Shown: positions 46,086 through 56,882 of the stretch, piece by piece
How the letters are laid out: the number at the start of each line of letters is the position of its first letter
Position numbering within the stretch: the first letter of the stretch is position 1
Origin: Branchiostoma floridae
Taxonomy: Eukaryota; Chordata; Leptocardii; Amphioxiformes; Branchiostomatidae
Length of the DNA: 64,000 bases
Assembly (NCBI RefSeq): GCF_000003815.2
Contig: NC_049982.1
Span: forward strand, 14,547,931 to 14,611,930
Direction of reading: 5' to 3'
Notes under the pieces: generated by a model
What the model saw: only the letters and a program-made list of their open reading frames with translations
Database searches by the model: none
Told to the model about the DNA's origin: nothing
Program-made: the position numbers and the translations under genes

Positions 46086-47745
46086 TACGAGGGGTGATCA
46101 ATAAGTTCTCGGCCTAACCCAGAAATAACAAGCACAACTCAGATTTTGAGGCACAACTTCATAGTATGAAGCCTTTTATCAATATCCTCCAAATTACAAA
46201 TCATCGGAGTCATTACTTTCCCGGCATTCGTTTTTTGTTCTAAATTAGAAGGTAAGTGGCGAGAAAAAGAAGGGTGAAGTGTGATCAGACAATTTGACCC
46301 GCACACCTCAGGTTGCAGATCAATTGTCCACTTTTTTTCCGTTATCCCTTACCTGACGTTACTGGGTGTCGCCTACAACGTAATGATCACAATAATTTGA
46401 ATTTTGGTACACACTCATATAAGGCTTTATACATGTACGCGGGGTTATCAATAAGTCCTCGGCTTTACCGAGAAATAACAAGAGTTCGGAGACCTCATAT
46501 CTCCATGAAATAGTCTGATTATGTAAATGACATTTGCATTTGCATAATCTATGCCTAGTTATGTACACCTGTAAATAACTTACGCCGCGCATGGTCACTA
46601 TGTTGATTGTCCAATCATTTACCACATCGATGCATTATGGCACTTTTGCATAAATTATGCAAATTAAGGACTTATTTGCATAATTGGTATCTGATAATGT
46701 TCCACCTGCCACAAACTACATGTATTGCATGTATTTGTGTTCTATAAAGGAAACACTGCAAATACCGATTTTCCTCATTAAATATGCAAATTAAGTGTCA
46801 ATTGCATAATTTGCATTTAACGATGTGCATATCTGTCTAAGCTACCTACATACCAAATATCATATAAATTTGTCATTCCCTTCTTCAGTTATCATCCTTA
46901 GAAGATTTTGACAAAATGCCCCTGCAGTTCCAGAGCAACCTGCTAGGGGGACGAAATGTACACCACATATATCTTATGCCACAAGCTATCTTTCATTCAA
47001 AAATCAAGACCATAGCACATCCAGTTCAAAAGATCCAAAAAATGAATTTCTGCTGCAGTACCAAGGTCACATACCAGGGGGCGCAAAATTGACCTTGACC
47101 TTTGTCTTCCCAACACCTACACACAAACCAAATATCATTGTAACCCATTTAGAGGTTCTTGAGTTATGCTCACTACAAAAATCCGGACACACAGACACAC
47201 AAACACACACACACACAGACACACCCAAAACTATATCTCCATTTTTCATGGAGATAAGATAATAAGCACAGCTCAGATTTCGAAGCATAGATGTCCAGTA
47301 TAAAGTCTCATATAAATATATACCAAAATTCAAATTATTATGATCATTACTTTGCAGGCGACACCCAGTAATGTTAGGTAAGGGAGAAGGAAAAAACGTG
47401 GACAATTGACCTAACCTGAGGTGTGCGGGTCAAATTGCGCTGCTGGAAGTCAGACGCCCAATTCTTTTTGCTTGAAATAGGAAGAGAATCATTATCAGAC
47501 ATTTTGACAATGTCTTTTGTTAATTTACGGCATGGGGAACTCGACCCACACATGTCTGATCACAATTCACACCACTTTTTTCTCGCCACTTACCTTCTGA
47601 TTTGCAAGAAACTAATGCCTGTAAAGTAATGACTGCAGTGATTTGAAATGTGGCGGATATTGATAAAAGGCTCCATACTATGAAGTTGTGCCTCAAAATT
47701 TGAGTTGTGCTTATTATTTCTGGGTGAGGCCGAGAACCCCTCGTA
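46086..47745. mobile_element. Mariner-like palindromic MITE, split by an insertion
   Basis: The left tip CGAGGGGTGATCAATAAGTT (46088) and right tip ending at 47743 are flanked by TA (46086-46087, 47744-47745). The arms and the inner mirrored tip (GCGGGGTTATCAATAAGTCC at 46440) match the copy at 19117-20000. The right tip has lost about 11 bases (TTATTGATCAC). The centre is occupied by the Helentron-like insert 46480-47262. Confidence 0.8.
46480..47262 (-). mobile_element. Helentron-like element, inverted, nested
   Basis: Read on the minus strand it starts near 47262 with CTTATCTCCATGAAAAATGG (a hairpin), a GTGTGT-rich stretch and AACTCAAGAACC. It ends near 46480 with ATTTCATGGAGATATGAGGT then CTCCGAACTCTTG. 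The end matches 29 of 33 bases of the end of the element at 13384-15283. The uninterrupted host sequence is visible at about 19600-19625. No coding capacity. Confidence 0.6.
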
Positions 47746-48128
47746 TGTGCGTTTATTAGCAGGGAGATCGAAGAGTCACGTCACATACTGAGAAGTTTAG
47801 TAACCCTTATTACGTTCAAGTACCCCCTAAGGTTACAAACGCTTTCACTACAGGTTACGTCCGCTGGGCGGCCAAAGTTTGATAGATCGCTCGACAAATT
47901 TTATACACGAATTTGTTTTAACGTTAGTTATTTGTGTGTTTTGTTGTTCGATTTTGGTCGCTCAAAGGTTGTTCGGCGATCGCCGTCTGAAGGAAAGGGG
48001 GGCTTAACATTTAATTAAGAGACCTGCTGTCTCCCAATCCATGTGTAATACGTCTTCTTACTGATTACATCGGACTAATGGCAACAATTACAAATCATTT
48101 ATCTACCAGGCAAATTGTAACATAAGCT
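47746..48128. other. No gene; possible transposon end at 47995-48008
   Basis: AAAGGGGGGCTTAACATTT resembles the block end at 28790-28805. The partner end would lie on the other side or in the gap. Confidence 0.3.
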
Positions 48129-48228
48129 NNNNNNNNNNNNNNNNNNNNNNNNNNNNNNNNNNNNNNNNNNNNNNNNNNNNNNNNNNNNNNNNNNNNNNNN
48201 NNNNNNNNNNNNNNNNNNNNNNNNNNNN
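48129..48228. other. Assembly gap (100 N)
   Basis: Run of 100 N, a conventional fixed-size scaffold gap; true length unknown. Confidence 0.98.
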
Positions 48229-48896
48229 TTAAAGATATTGAAGGTCGATGGGTTGAATTTGTCTGTTTTCTTAATCATTCCGTGTCGCCAGTTCGGCGTC
48301 GAATGAAATTACCCGTGAAGAGGAGACATCAGTAAATTATGAATGATACTTTTCATGATTTTGCTTGATGGTAGGCGCAGTAAAAGACAAATGGCTGTGT
48401 TCTTCTGGCAGATGTGAATTCTGATCTAGGAACTTCTAACAACACTTTGCCACAGCGAGACCGGTAACTGATAACCCACGTACGCTCCAGGGTTTGAGGA
48501 TCCTCACAGCTACATGTAGTTACAAATGTTGGAGACCACCCTGCGGCAACAATCCCAAGGTAGGTTGGAAAGAAGTTGATCTAGGATTGAAGATGGTTTG
48601 GCTGTTCATTTGTTCGTATCAGTAACAGGATAACAAACATTCATCGATTCATCAAGACTATATTTCAGCTGCATCGTGCTGATTGCATTTCGAATCGCTT
48701 AAGATTTAAGTCTTCTTAGCGACTTCCTTTTGACGCTTTATTGACGCTTTTGTCTTTGTTTGTTTTATCATAACTTGTTTGTTTTATCATAACTTTTATG
48801 AAAAACTCTGATTGTACGGTTGGTCCTTGGTTTAAAGAAGAAAAAACAGAACTTTGTGAACTGCCATTGCTGTCTTTTCCGAAGCAGAGTAACACA
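48229..48896. other. No gene recognised
   Basis: AT-rich intergenic sequence; nothing supported. Confidence 0.45.
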
Positions 48897-48897
48897 A

Positions 48898-49390
48898 TTT
48901 TTTTTTTTTTTTTTTTTTTACTCAATGGTCACCACGTAACAAGGCCTGAAGGCCACTCAATGTTACGGGTTACATGATTGGAACTGTAACAGCAACTCTT
49001 CGCCCTAGGTCAGAAACATCATGATCGAGACCAGCCCAATTGCTCACTATGAGTGAGGACTAACTGACCCAAAAGGCGAAGCAGGGGTTACGAGGGCTGC
49101 TCGGGAGATTCCCTACCCCTATTTTGGCCGGAATGGTTTGATCCGCTCGGGTGGATGTTCGCACATGTGGCGGGTTCTTTAACGTGCATAGGGTATGGCT
49201 CTCCCCATACACGGGACCTCCATTTAACGTCCTATCCGAGGGACGACTCATTTTTCACTTGAGTAAAGTGAGGAAAGTCGTGTAAAGTGCCTTTCCCAAG
49301 GGCACAAGACCGGCAACACGGCAGGCGGATTCGAACAGGCGACCTCTCGGTCACGGGCCGAATACACTACCACTGTGCTACGCGGCCCCA
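48898..49390 (-). mobile_element. Full-length tRNA-derived SINE with poly(A) tail
   Basis: About 490 bp. On the minus strand the head starts GGGGCCGCGTAGCACAGTGG (A-box) and has B-box CTGTTCGAATCC about 50 bases on. The core contains TTTCCTCACTTTACTCAAG, GGACGTTAAATGGAGG and GCACGTTAAAGAACCC. A unique tail follows, ending in a run of about 20 A (poly-T on plus, 48898-48919). ACAAT occurs just outside both ends and may be a target duplication. It is the best-preserved of the four SINE pieces in the window. Confidence 0.85.
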
Positions 49391-49851
49391 CAATGTCATG
49401 ATTTTCATAATTTGTTGTGTGAAGTTGAGATTACCCCGGGAAACTGAATGTTGGGCCTCCTACTACTCCTATGGATTAGAAGAAGGTGCGTGTGACAGAG
49501 CAGGCTAAATATCTGCATTAAGGTACCCCTACCATTTGTAGCATATTTCACACAGACTTGTCAAACATGAGATTATCTTGCCGAAAATGCCACAGAAGAT
49601 CTAGCAACTATATTTTTCCATCCCTTGTGGTTTTCTGTTCTACTTAATGTTTCATTTAGTGTCCATTTTCTAATATTATCCTCCCACTTTTTCTTTCTAT
49701 CGCGTATTTTCACCACAAGAGTGCATTGAATGATATCGTCGTCTCTGGATCCATGCGTTTATGATATTAAAAATACGGTTTCAAAAATAAGTCCTGCCTG
49801 GAAAGTTTTCTTGTAATATAAAGTTTCCCAGCCCTCACTGTATCAATTATG
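49391..49851. other. No gene recognised
   Basis: AT-rich intergenic sequence. Confidence 0.4.
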
Positions 49852-49961
49852 CTATTGTACTCTTAAAACGTCTGTTCTATTCATACGGACATTCCAGTAG
49901 AACAGAGCGCCGTTGAAATCAACATGGTCGGTGGTGTAAGTCACGAAGCAAACCGTCGTGT
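49852..49961 (-). CDS. Candidate terminal exon, function unknown
   Basis: 110 bp after a strong acceptor (CCCACCCCTTCCCAAGCCTGCAG read on minus, shown here in part: TTCCCAAGCCTGCAG). It is entered at phase 1 and ends at TAG. It encodes T-T-V-C-F-V-T-Y-T-T-D-H-V-D-F-N-G-A-L then F-Y-W-N-V-R. The hydrophobic/aromatic pattern faintly recalls the last strands of a CUB domain, but this is a weak guess. No matching phase-1 donor was paired with it. Confidence 0.3.
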
Positions 49962-50700
49962 CTGCAGGCTTGGGAAGGGGTGGGACAAGATGATCTTGCC
50001 GACGAGAATTAGGATGGAAAGGCCATAGATAAGACATATGGTCAGGCGTATGCATGCGTCAGAGATGGAATTTCTTACGCTTTTTATTCCTTCCGTTTGA
50101 TTTATTGCAGCACTGTAATACTACGCGCAATAAGGTTTATCTCAATTCAAGTTTACTTTAGCTGCTAGACAAATATGCACCAGTAGACCACCATCACTTT
50201 AGCCGTCAATATTTCTCTCCGATCGTGGATAAACTTGGACTGTAATCAAGTTAGTTTGCAGTGGGTAGAGGGGTGTTGTTGCATTGATGGACTAGACCAG
50301 GGAATATTTCAAACAGGACGCAGTTTATTTCCGGCTCAGAGAACGATTCTAGATGTTAAAGAGGTTGGTAGACTAAAAGTGCGTCAGCAAATTTCTGGTG
50401 GTGGAAAAAAGTTACAACAATAATCTGTGAATGATTAAGTTAGGTGAATCATCGGGTATTACGATTCTTGTAACTGGTCAACAATCATGAAAATCGGTGA
50501 ATCTTTTCTCGACTTATCCTGTAAAGTCTGTGTCTGTAACGCCCCCTGCACGTTTGAAGAAAGCTGTTAGAGAGTCCAAACTTATGTCACTTTTCACAAG
50601 AGCTATTTACCAACCAAAGATCGTGTTTGTCCCGAATACAAGTTATCAAATCCGGACGTTCCGCTGCAGTCCATACAAAGCCGTTAGACAGACTCTGAGC
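49962..50700. other. No gene recognised
   Basis: Intergenic or intronic AT-rich DNA. Confidence 0.4.
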
Positions 50701-50740
50701 AACACACACACACACACGCACACACACACACACACACACG

Positions 50741-50814
<74 letters not shown>

Positions 50815-50839
50815 CACACACACACACGGACACACATAC

Positions 50840-50874
<35 letters not shown>

Positions 50875-50892
50875 GACGGACATACAGGCACA
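50701..50892. repeat. (CA)n microsatellite
   Basis: Long imperfect CA repeat with CG and GA interruptions. The His/Thr and Cys/Val frames on both strands are artefacts of it. Confidence 0.97.
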
Positions 50893-52688
50893 CAGACGAA
50901 CGCTACCTAAACAGAACTACTTTCCGGATGGTACCCAGGCTATGTGCATGACCAAATACGAACATCCATATAATCCAGCATACCAACTGACTGGAATTAT
51001 TTGAGGCGATACAAGTGAAAAGGGGTTAGTCTGGTCAAATAAAGATCGGATGAATGAAAGGACAGATAACTTTGCGACGGTCCATCCTTTTGTACAGATG
51101 AATGGTTTAATCTCCGCGGCGACTCCACCTGTGGTTAAAGTACTGGTATTTCTTCAAGTTCCCGCTGATTGTTCATTACATGTCCTTTTATTTGCATTTT
51201 GTATAATCGTTTATTTATATTAATTTTGCTGTCCTTTGTTTATTTCCTTCCCCATCACATTCTATGTAATGAAGTCTAAAATGAAAGGAGGTAAAATCTT
51301 CCCTGCTGCGACAATGTTTAATGTACAGGTAGATGAATTTGAATATTTGCGAGGAGACTAGTTGGGGGAGAGAACGTCAAGGGGGAAATTTAAAGGTAGT
51401 CACTAATTAAAGGCTCCGCATTTACTCCTGTCTAAACTCTGGATTAGTCCAGAATAACTCTGATCAAAGGTGCTCTCCCACCCGCGGGAAATCAATAGAT
51501 CGGAGTAATGACTTTTCAGCGTTACCGCCCGTAACAATCAGAGCGTGCGAACAATCGATTTCCACTCTCTGAAAGGACGTCCGTGCATTACACACAAGCG
51601 CTATCTTTGTGGCTGCTTCACGTTGGCTGCTCACAAAAATAGTCGGCAGCTTTCGAGAGCAAAGCATTAAGCTACTTATATGCAGTGGCCCCAAGCTAAA
51701 GCCGTCCCATTATTGTTCATCGCAGCAGTATTCCTTGCGACTGTGCGTAGTGTCCTGTCGGATACAGCGTGGGTTCAAGGAGCCCGTATATGATGTCTAG
51801 TGGGGAAACGGTGCGATTTTGATGAAACGTTTTGTACTGTTGAAGGGGATATACGTCGATAAAAATAGCAACTCAGCCTCAAGTTACGAGGAGGCTGCTG
51901 ACGTCTGATGAGTACAAAGAAACAAAAAACGACAGATCTAGTAACTCCCATATTCCATACATGTGTAATCTGCTCAATAAGTCCAGACAATTGTGATCAT
52001 AAGCAGTCATGAGCAATTACCATATCGTTATATCACTTGCATATTATCAGACGGTCGAAACAATTCGTACGATGCATATGTACACACATTTTATTCAGGT
52101 TACGGGGAATATATAACCGTTTTAACCATTATATGTAAGGGATAAAGTGTAATATTGTGCACTAAACTTGTCGTACAAGCTACGAAATGTGTAAGTTATG
52201 AATGCCTTTCGCCGTAAACGTTATGAATTTAATGCAATTCAGTGGGGCCTCACTGACAAATTAAATCAAGTCGTCTGGAATCTTCCATCTAATCTATAGT
52301 TTGATCATGGGGCCTTTATATGGTGTCTAGTTTGGGGATGCCCTGTTCCTATTGTATGTATGAAGTGTCTAATGAGAGATTTGCACTCTTGACAAAGCCT
52401 GTCTGTAGTAGTGCCTAGTACATGTAGTGCCATGTTACCTGTGAACAGTGGGGCACATGGGCGGCTGTATCTGGTGGCTGTAGCGTGTCGTAATACGAGC
52501 GTGAAATTATCAAAAGGTTACCAAGGTTGTAGCGTTGTATGGAAGTTTCTGTGTGTACGACCGTTTATTTTAGCCTAAATATCTGTAGCCAGTAGATGGG
52601 TCATATCATCGTAATACTTCATGTGACCAGTACAGCTAAATGTCCTTAATTACAAGGGTTCACAAGACGTTTGTTGATGTGGACTTAC
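50893..52688. other. No gene recognised
   Basis: Intergenic or intronic. No supported exon; the open frame at 51464-51694 (minus) has no domain. Confidence 0.4.
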
Positions 52689-52813
52689 CTGTTGTTCTGT
52701 TATTGGCTCGCTTGTAGAAAATGCTCGCTGACAGTCTGCGGACTTGAACGAATGGTCGCTACTCAATAACTCGTACAACGTTGCTGAATCACAGTTTTCA
52801 ACGTCGACACAGC
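52689..52813 (-). CDS. Candidate internal exon, cysteine-containing
   Basis: 125 bp between a good acceptor (TTTGCCTTCACGTTCCAG) and a near-consensus donor (CAG|GTAAGT). It is entered at phase 1 and left at phase 0, and the other two frames contain stops. The peptide has three cysteines: C-V-D-V-E-N-C-D-S-A-T-L-Y-E-L, then a third in S-A-D-C-Q-R-A-F. Short Cys-spaced exons like this are common in extracellular modular proteins (for example ShK-like), but the spacing does not settle a family. Confidence 0.4.
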
Positions 52814-53690
52814 CTGGAACGTGAAGGCAAAGAATACCGGCATTAGTGCTACATATTGAGCTCTTGGCACCGATACATGCATTACAAACACTCATTTCAA
52901 AGGGTAGAACTAGATTCGCAGAGAAATTTTATGCGTATATGTGAGTGTATGCATCTTGCACTTAGATGTTCTTATCAGTAATCTGCATTAAATTGCGGTT
53001 TAAGAATTGCTGCGACATTGCTTGTTTACCGCTTGGCCCACCATCTGATTGCCTCCATGTACGGATTACTTTGGTCTGTCGATCAGTTTGCTGTGTTCCT
53101 GTCATTCGTAGTTTTTCAATACATGTACAGCTGTCAGTACACTGTCAGGGAATGTGAAAATGGTGTCACTGAAAATGTCCAACTTGTGAGATTGACAAAA
53201 AGTAGATACCATACATGGTAGAACTAGACGTTGTCGTTGCTAAGACGTGACAGACAGTTCAGGCCAATTGGAGTGAATGGGAGAGGCTACTATTTCACCG
53301 GAAGGCGATGTTCTTCGTCTGTCTGTGTTTTCGCACTTAACGTTATAATATTTTTAATCCGCTACATGTACTGGTAGTTGACAGGAAGTGATCAATGCAA
53401 TGTCAATAAAACCCTATTTACATAATTGATGAACTACAATTAAACAAGAAAGCCGACATTTGCTCGTGAGCAAATACAGCATATTCAATCCATCTCCATC
53501 CCAATGCAAAATGTACTTTGCATTTCAAACTTTTGCAGAAATTGACCCATCCCAAGCATCATTCCACTCCAAAGTGGATTTTTTTTAATATCCCCCAGTA
53601 CAAAAATGGACTCTGCCAGAACACTCCTATCTTTGCAAAATGGACTGGTCTTCGTGACCCATTTTCCATTCCCTGTGTTAAAGCTACCCC
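52814..53690. other. No gene recognised
   Basis: Intergenic or intronic AT-rich DNA without supported features. Confidence 0.4.
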
Positions 53691-54060
53691 TATACCAAAT
53701 TTCAGATTAGTTGGCTTGTTCATGACACAGGAACCCACAGTATACTCGTAACGGATACGTGTTTGGTAAAAAATGCAACAAAATTCCAAATTTAACCATT
53801 TTGAAGGGATGTAGTCCATAGGTGTGAATGCAGTCCTGTGACCATACCGTTTGTACCCTCATACCATATTTAAGATCATTTGGTTTTCATACAAAGGCAC
53901 AGGAGCCGATACTATATACAAACAATTTATAAGGAATGTATGCCAGAAATGAAAATGGAGTACTATGGGCACATACTCCGCACACCTTCATGTCACACCA
54001 CATTTCAGGTCGTTTGGTTTTAATACAAGGGCACAGGAGTTAATGAATATACATCATTTT
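53691..54060. repeat. Diverged tandem repeat, three units
   Basis: Three related segments start at TACCAAATTTCAGATTAGTT (53693), TACCATATTTAAGATCATTT (53861) and CACCACATTTCAGGTCGTTT (53997). Each is followed by GGCACAGGAGC-like words. Spacing is uneven (168 and 136), so this is an old degraded array or an element with internal repeats. Confidence 0.5.
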
Positions 54061-54449
54061 TTCAAACCATGTCGTGCAATATCGTTCTCTTTCATCCTCC
54101 ATGAGTCCACCGGACCTCTCTCTGATACACCCTTTTGCATGCATCAACTGCTTTCCTCCAAACCAATTAAATCCCAGCAGAAACTATCAGATACGTGAGA
54201 AAGGTATAATGAGCAAAAAGCAGTATATTTCGGTAACAGCACAAAGGAGTGACCATGGCATCAATGCAGTATTTCTACAAGACCAAAATAAATTTAAAAA
54301 ATCACATCTAAACATAGCGCATGAAGTAACTTGCTAAAGAACAGGCATGGCACTTTCAAAAATAATTTTTTCGTGTCTAGGTAGTAAGAAGTACGATATG
54401 TAAGGAGTGTCGGGCCATTCAATACAGAGACGGGACACATTTGGCTTAA

Positions 54450-55377
54450 TACGAGGGTGAGTCAGAAAGTAATGCAAGTGGTTTCATAACAGAGTCGTTC
54501 TTTGATCGAATGAGTTGAAATTTGGCACAAAGGTTAAGACATATCTTCTCTTGAGATTGAAATATCAAAATTTGTTGCTCATTATTTTATGAGTGACTGA
54601 GCTGCTTTCAAGGTGACCACACCCTTGGTATCCCGTCAGAAGAAAAGAGAGGTCCAATTAACGTACAATTAAGAATATCCCTAAACCAATGTTTGCCATT
54701 GTAGGAGACTAAGCCTGCACATGTAATAAGCTGCATTTCTCTATAAGCCACATGCTTAATTTTAACTCTGAAATCTGAGCAGTTTTTCTTTTTTCGTTGC
54801 TGGTGTAGAGTGAGGTATACGCGGTCTTCAGGGTCATGAGGTCTGCGGTGTTATTATTAAAACTTTCCGTAGCCTTCTTTTCCATTAACAAAGAGAAATG
54901 AAACTTAGCACACTTTTTGGCCTTTAAACAGTTAATAACTGTGTAAAGTTTCGTTTCTTTTGGTTAATGGAAAAGTAGTCTTTTAACCAACAACTCACGA
55001 ATTCGTGTATAAATCCAACAGCTCTATAACACAACTTACTGCATCCTAGCAGCTGTAAATAAAGAACCATTACGAGTTTAGAGATGAAAATTGGCACGCA
55101 ATCTATAGAGACATTTGGTATCATACATGGATAATTTCAACTTCCTACAGTGATTTTTAGTGGGTCAGATTTAGAGGAATCGCTAGTCTGACAAGGTACT
55201 AAGGGTGTGTTCATCTTGAAATCAACACAGTTGCTCATAAAATAATAAAGACCAGATTTAAAAGATTCAATCTCAAGAGGACATATATCGCTACTTTTGT
55301 GCCAAATTTCAACTCAATTGATAATAAAATGAGTCTGTTATGAAACCACTTGCATTACTTTCTGACTCACCCTCGTA
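54450..55377. mobile_element. Mariner-like palindromic MITE, clean copy
   Basis: The body is 54452-55375 (924 bp). Tips are CGAGGGTGAGTCAGAAAGTA and its complement, flanked by TA at 54450-54451 and 55376-55377. Outer arms mirror over about 200 bp (AATGCAAGTGGTTTCATAAC; TTTGGCACAAAGG against its counterpart near 55300). An inner mirrored pair surrounds the centre (TTCCATTAACAAAGAGAAAT against GTTTCTTTTGGTTAATGGAA). No transposase. The decayed copy at 23770-24425 belongs to the same family. Confidence 0.85.
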
Positions 55378-55417
55378 TATCTATGTTCTCCATCTGGTGC
55401 CGCGACGGAAAAGCAAA

Positions 55418-55650
55418 AAGTCAGTATTGAACCTAACAAAACATATTACCCGAGCTGCTCCACTTCCTGTATAATAAAACCTTGGTTTGAAGAGTAGCGC
55501 TCTGGGTCCTAACCTACTCAAACCAGTCAAAAGGCAGTATTGAACCTAATGAGACATATTATCAGAGCAAAAGTGCTGCTCCACTTGCTGTATGATATAC
55601 CCTTGGTTTGAGGAGTAGCGCTCTGGGTCCTAACCTATACTACTCGTACC
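55418..55650. repeat. Tandem duplication of about 115 bp
   Basis: The segment starting AGTCAGTATTGAACCTAA (55419) and passing AGTAGCGCTCTGGGTCCTAA recurs from GGCAGTATTGAACCTAATGA (55531) to the same AGTAGCGCTCTGGGTCCTAA word near 55612. Two units with modest divergence. Confidence 0.8.
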
Positions 55651-56822
55651 AGTCTGAGTAATTATGTACACCTAGTTTTCAACATATTAACCACCCACCC
55701 CACCCGAGGGCTCATTAGGGCACGCGATAGATAGAAGCCCACTCTGTAATTTGGCTCCTAGCTCTGTAGGTGGTACACTCCTGCAACAGTTTGAAAACCC
55801 TACGGTTGCAATTATACTCAATTTAAGCGCATGGAACAGTCGGACGTCGGGCGATTTGGTAGCTAGAAAGCCACAAATGTAGCGAGAATAGCAGAATGGG
55901 TTTTATCAGAGTTTGAGACAAAGGTTACAACAAGCAAGCGAACACTGCCTATTTGTCACAGTATTACGTCGTCGACCTCGTCAGTTCAACAAACACACAA
56001 ATACATGTAGATATACACGTTTATTTTCATGCGCGTGGTACTTCAGGATGCTTTGATTTTGTTTGATTAATCTGGTTCATTTCATTTCAATCCAACAACA
56101 AAGTAACATGTCAAAAGCCACCGCTATCACAAATAACAGAAGCAGCATGTGGTCGTTGAAGGAGACAATTTTCTCTCTCGCTGATGATAATAAGATCACA
56201 GATGCATGGCGCCCACATTTCATCTATAGTTATTATATTAAGTACAATTATGCAGGGAATAGTGCCATATGTTCACTTTTTCATCATGTGCGAGGAGCCG
56301 TCCGGGCTTTCATCCTCCCACGACATCAATGCTAGATAAAAAATTCTTGTATTTGTCTTCATATACAAGGAAGATACTACCAACATCATTATTTCATCAT
56401 TTGTACCATGCTCTTCGCCTACAGTAGTGTACACCGGTCGGTACCCGGGAATAGCTCCACTACTCTGTAGCATCATCTGGAAATAGACTGAGCTGCTGCC
56501 AAACGTCAAGTAACATTCAGGTTGTGGGAAAAGGACTTTTATTTTTCATCCGAGTGTACGGATAAACTATGGACCTATAATAACAGCAGGTACAGCACAT
56601 TCCGAACAGCACAGAATGTCCCTACATGTCCTCTAGTTTCTCATCTGTTAGAAAGAAAAATACCAACCAGCGTTTATCCATGCTTATCATTCGCCAAGTT
56701 TGGAAAAAACTACAACATTTCACAACAACACGATGTACTTTTAGTAAAGTTTACTCCTCTACTCTAATCCATACTGCACAGTAGGTTTTGTAAGGCTGAA
56801 TCGGGACGTACCTTCAGCTCAC
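55651..56822. other. No gene recognised
   Basis: AT-rich. The open frame at 56273-56509 (minus) lacks a convincing acceptor and was not called. Confidence 0.4.
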
Positions 56823-56882
56823 CTGACTCCCTCCAGCCATGCTCTGATGAATGGGATCAACATTCCGTTCTCCGTATCGAAT
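56823..56882 (-). CDS. Candidate 60-bp internal exon
   Basis: Open segment between a weak acceptor (GTTGTGACATCATAG) and a good donor (CAG|GTGAGC). Phase 2 on both sides; upstream the frame is closed by TGA, so it would need splicing. It encodes F-D-T-E-N-G-M-L-I-P-F-I-R-A-W-L-E-G-V, which looks protein-like. Family unknown. Confidence 0.3.

Noticed and set aside
49330-49390. tRNA gene at the SINE head
   Set aside because: A- and B-box words are present but the stems do not form and the sequence continues into a SINE core with a poly(A) tail.
50497-50910. His/Thr-rich and Cys/Val-rich proteins
   Set aside because: Translation of a CA microsatellite.
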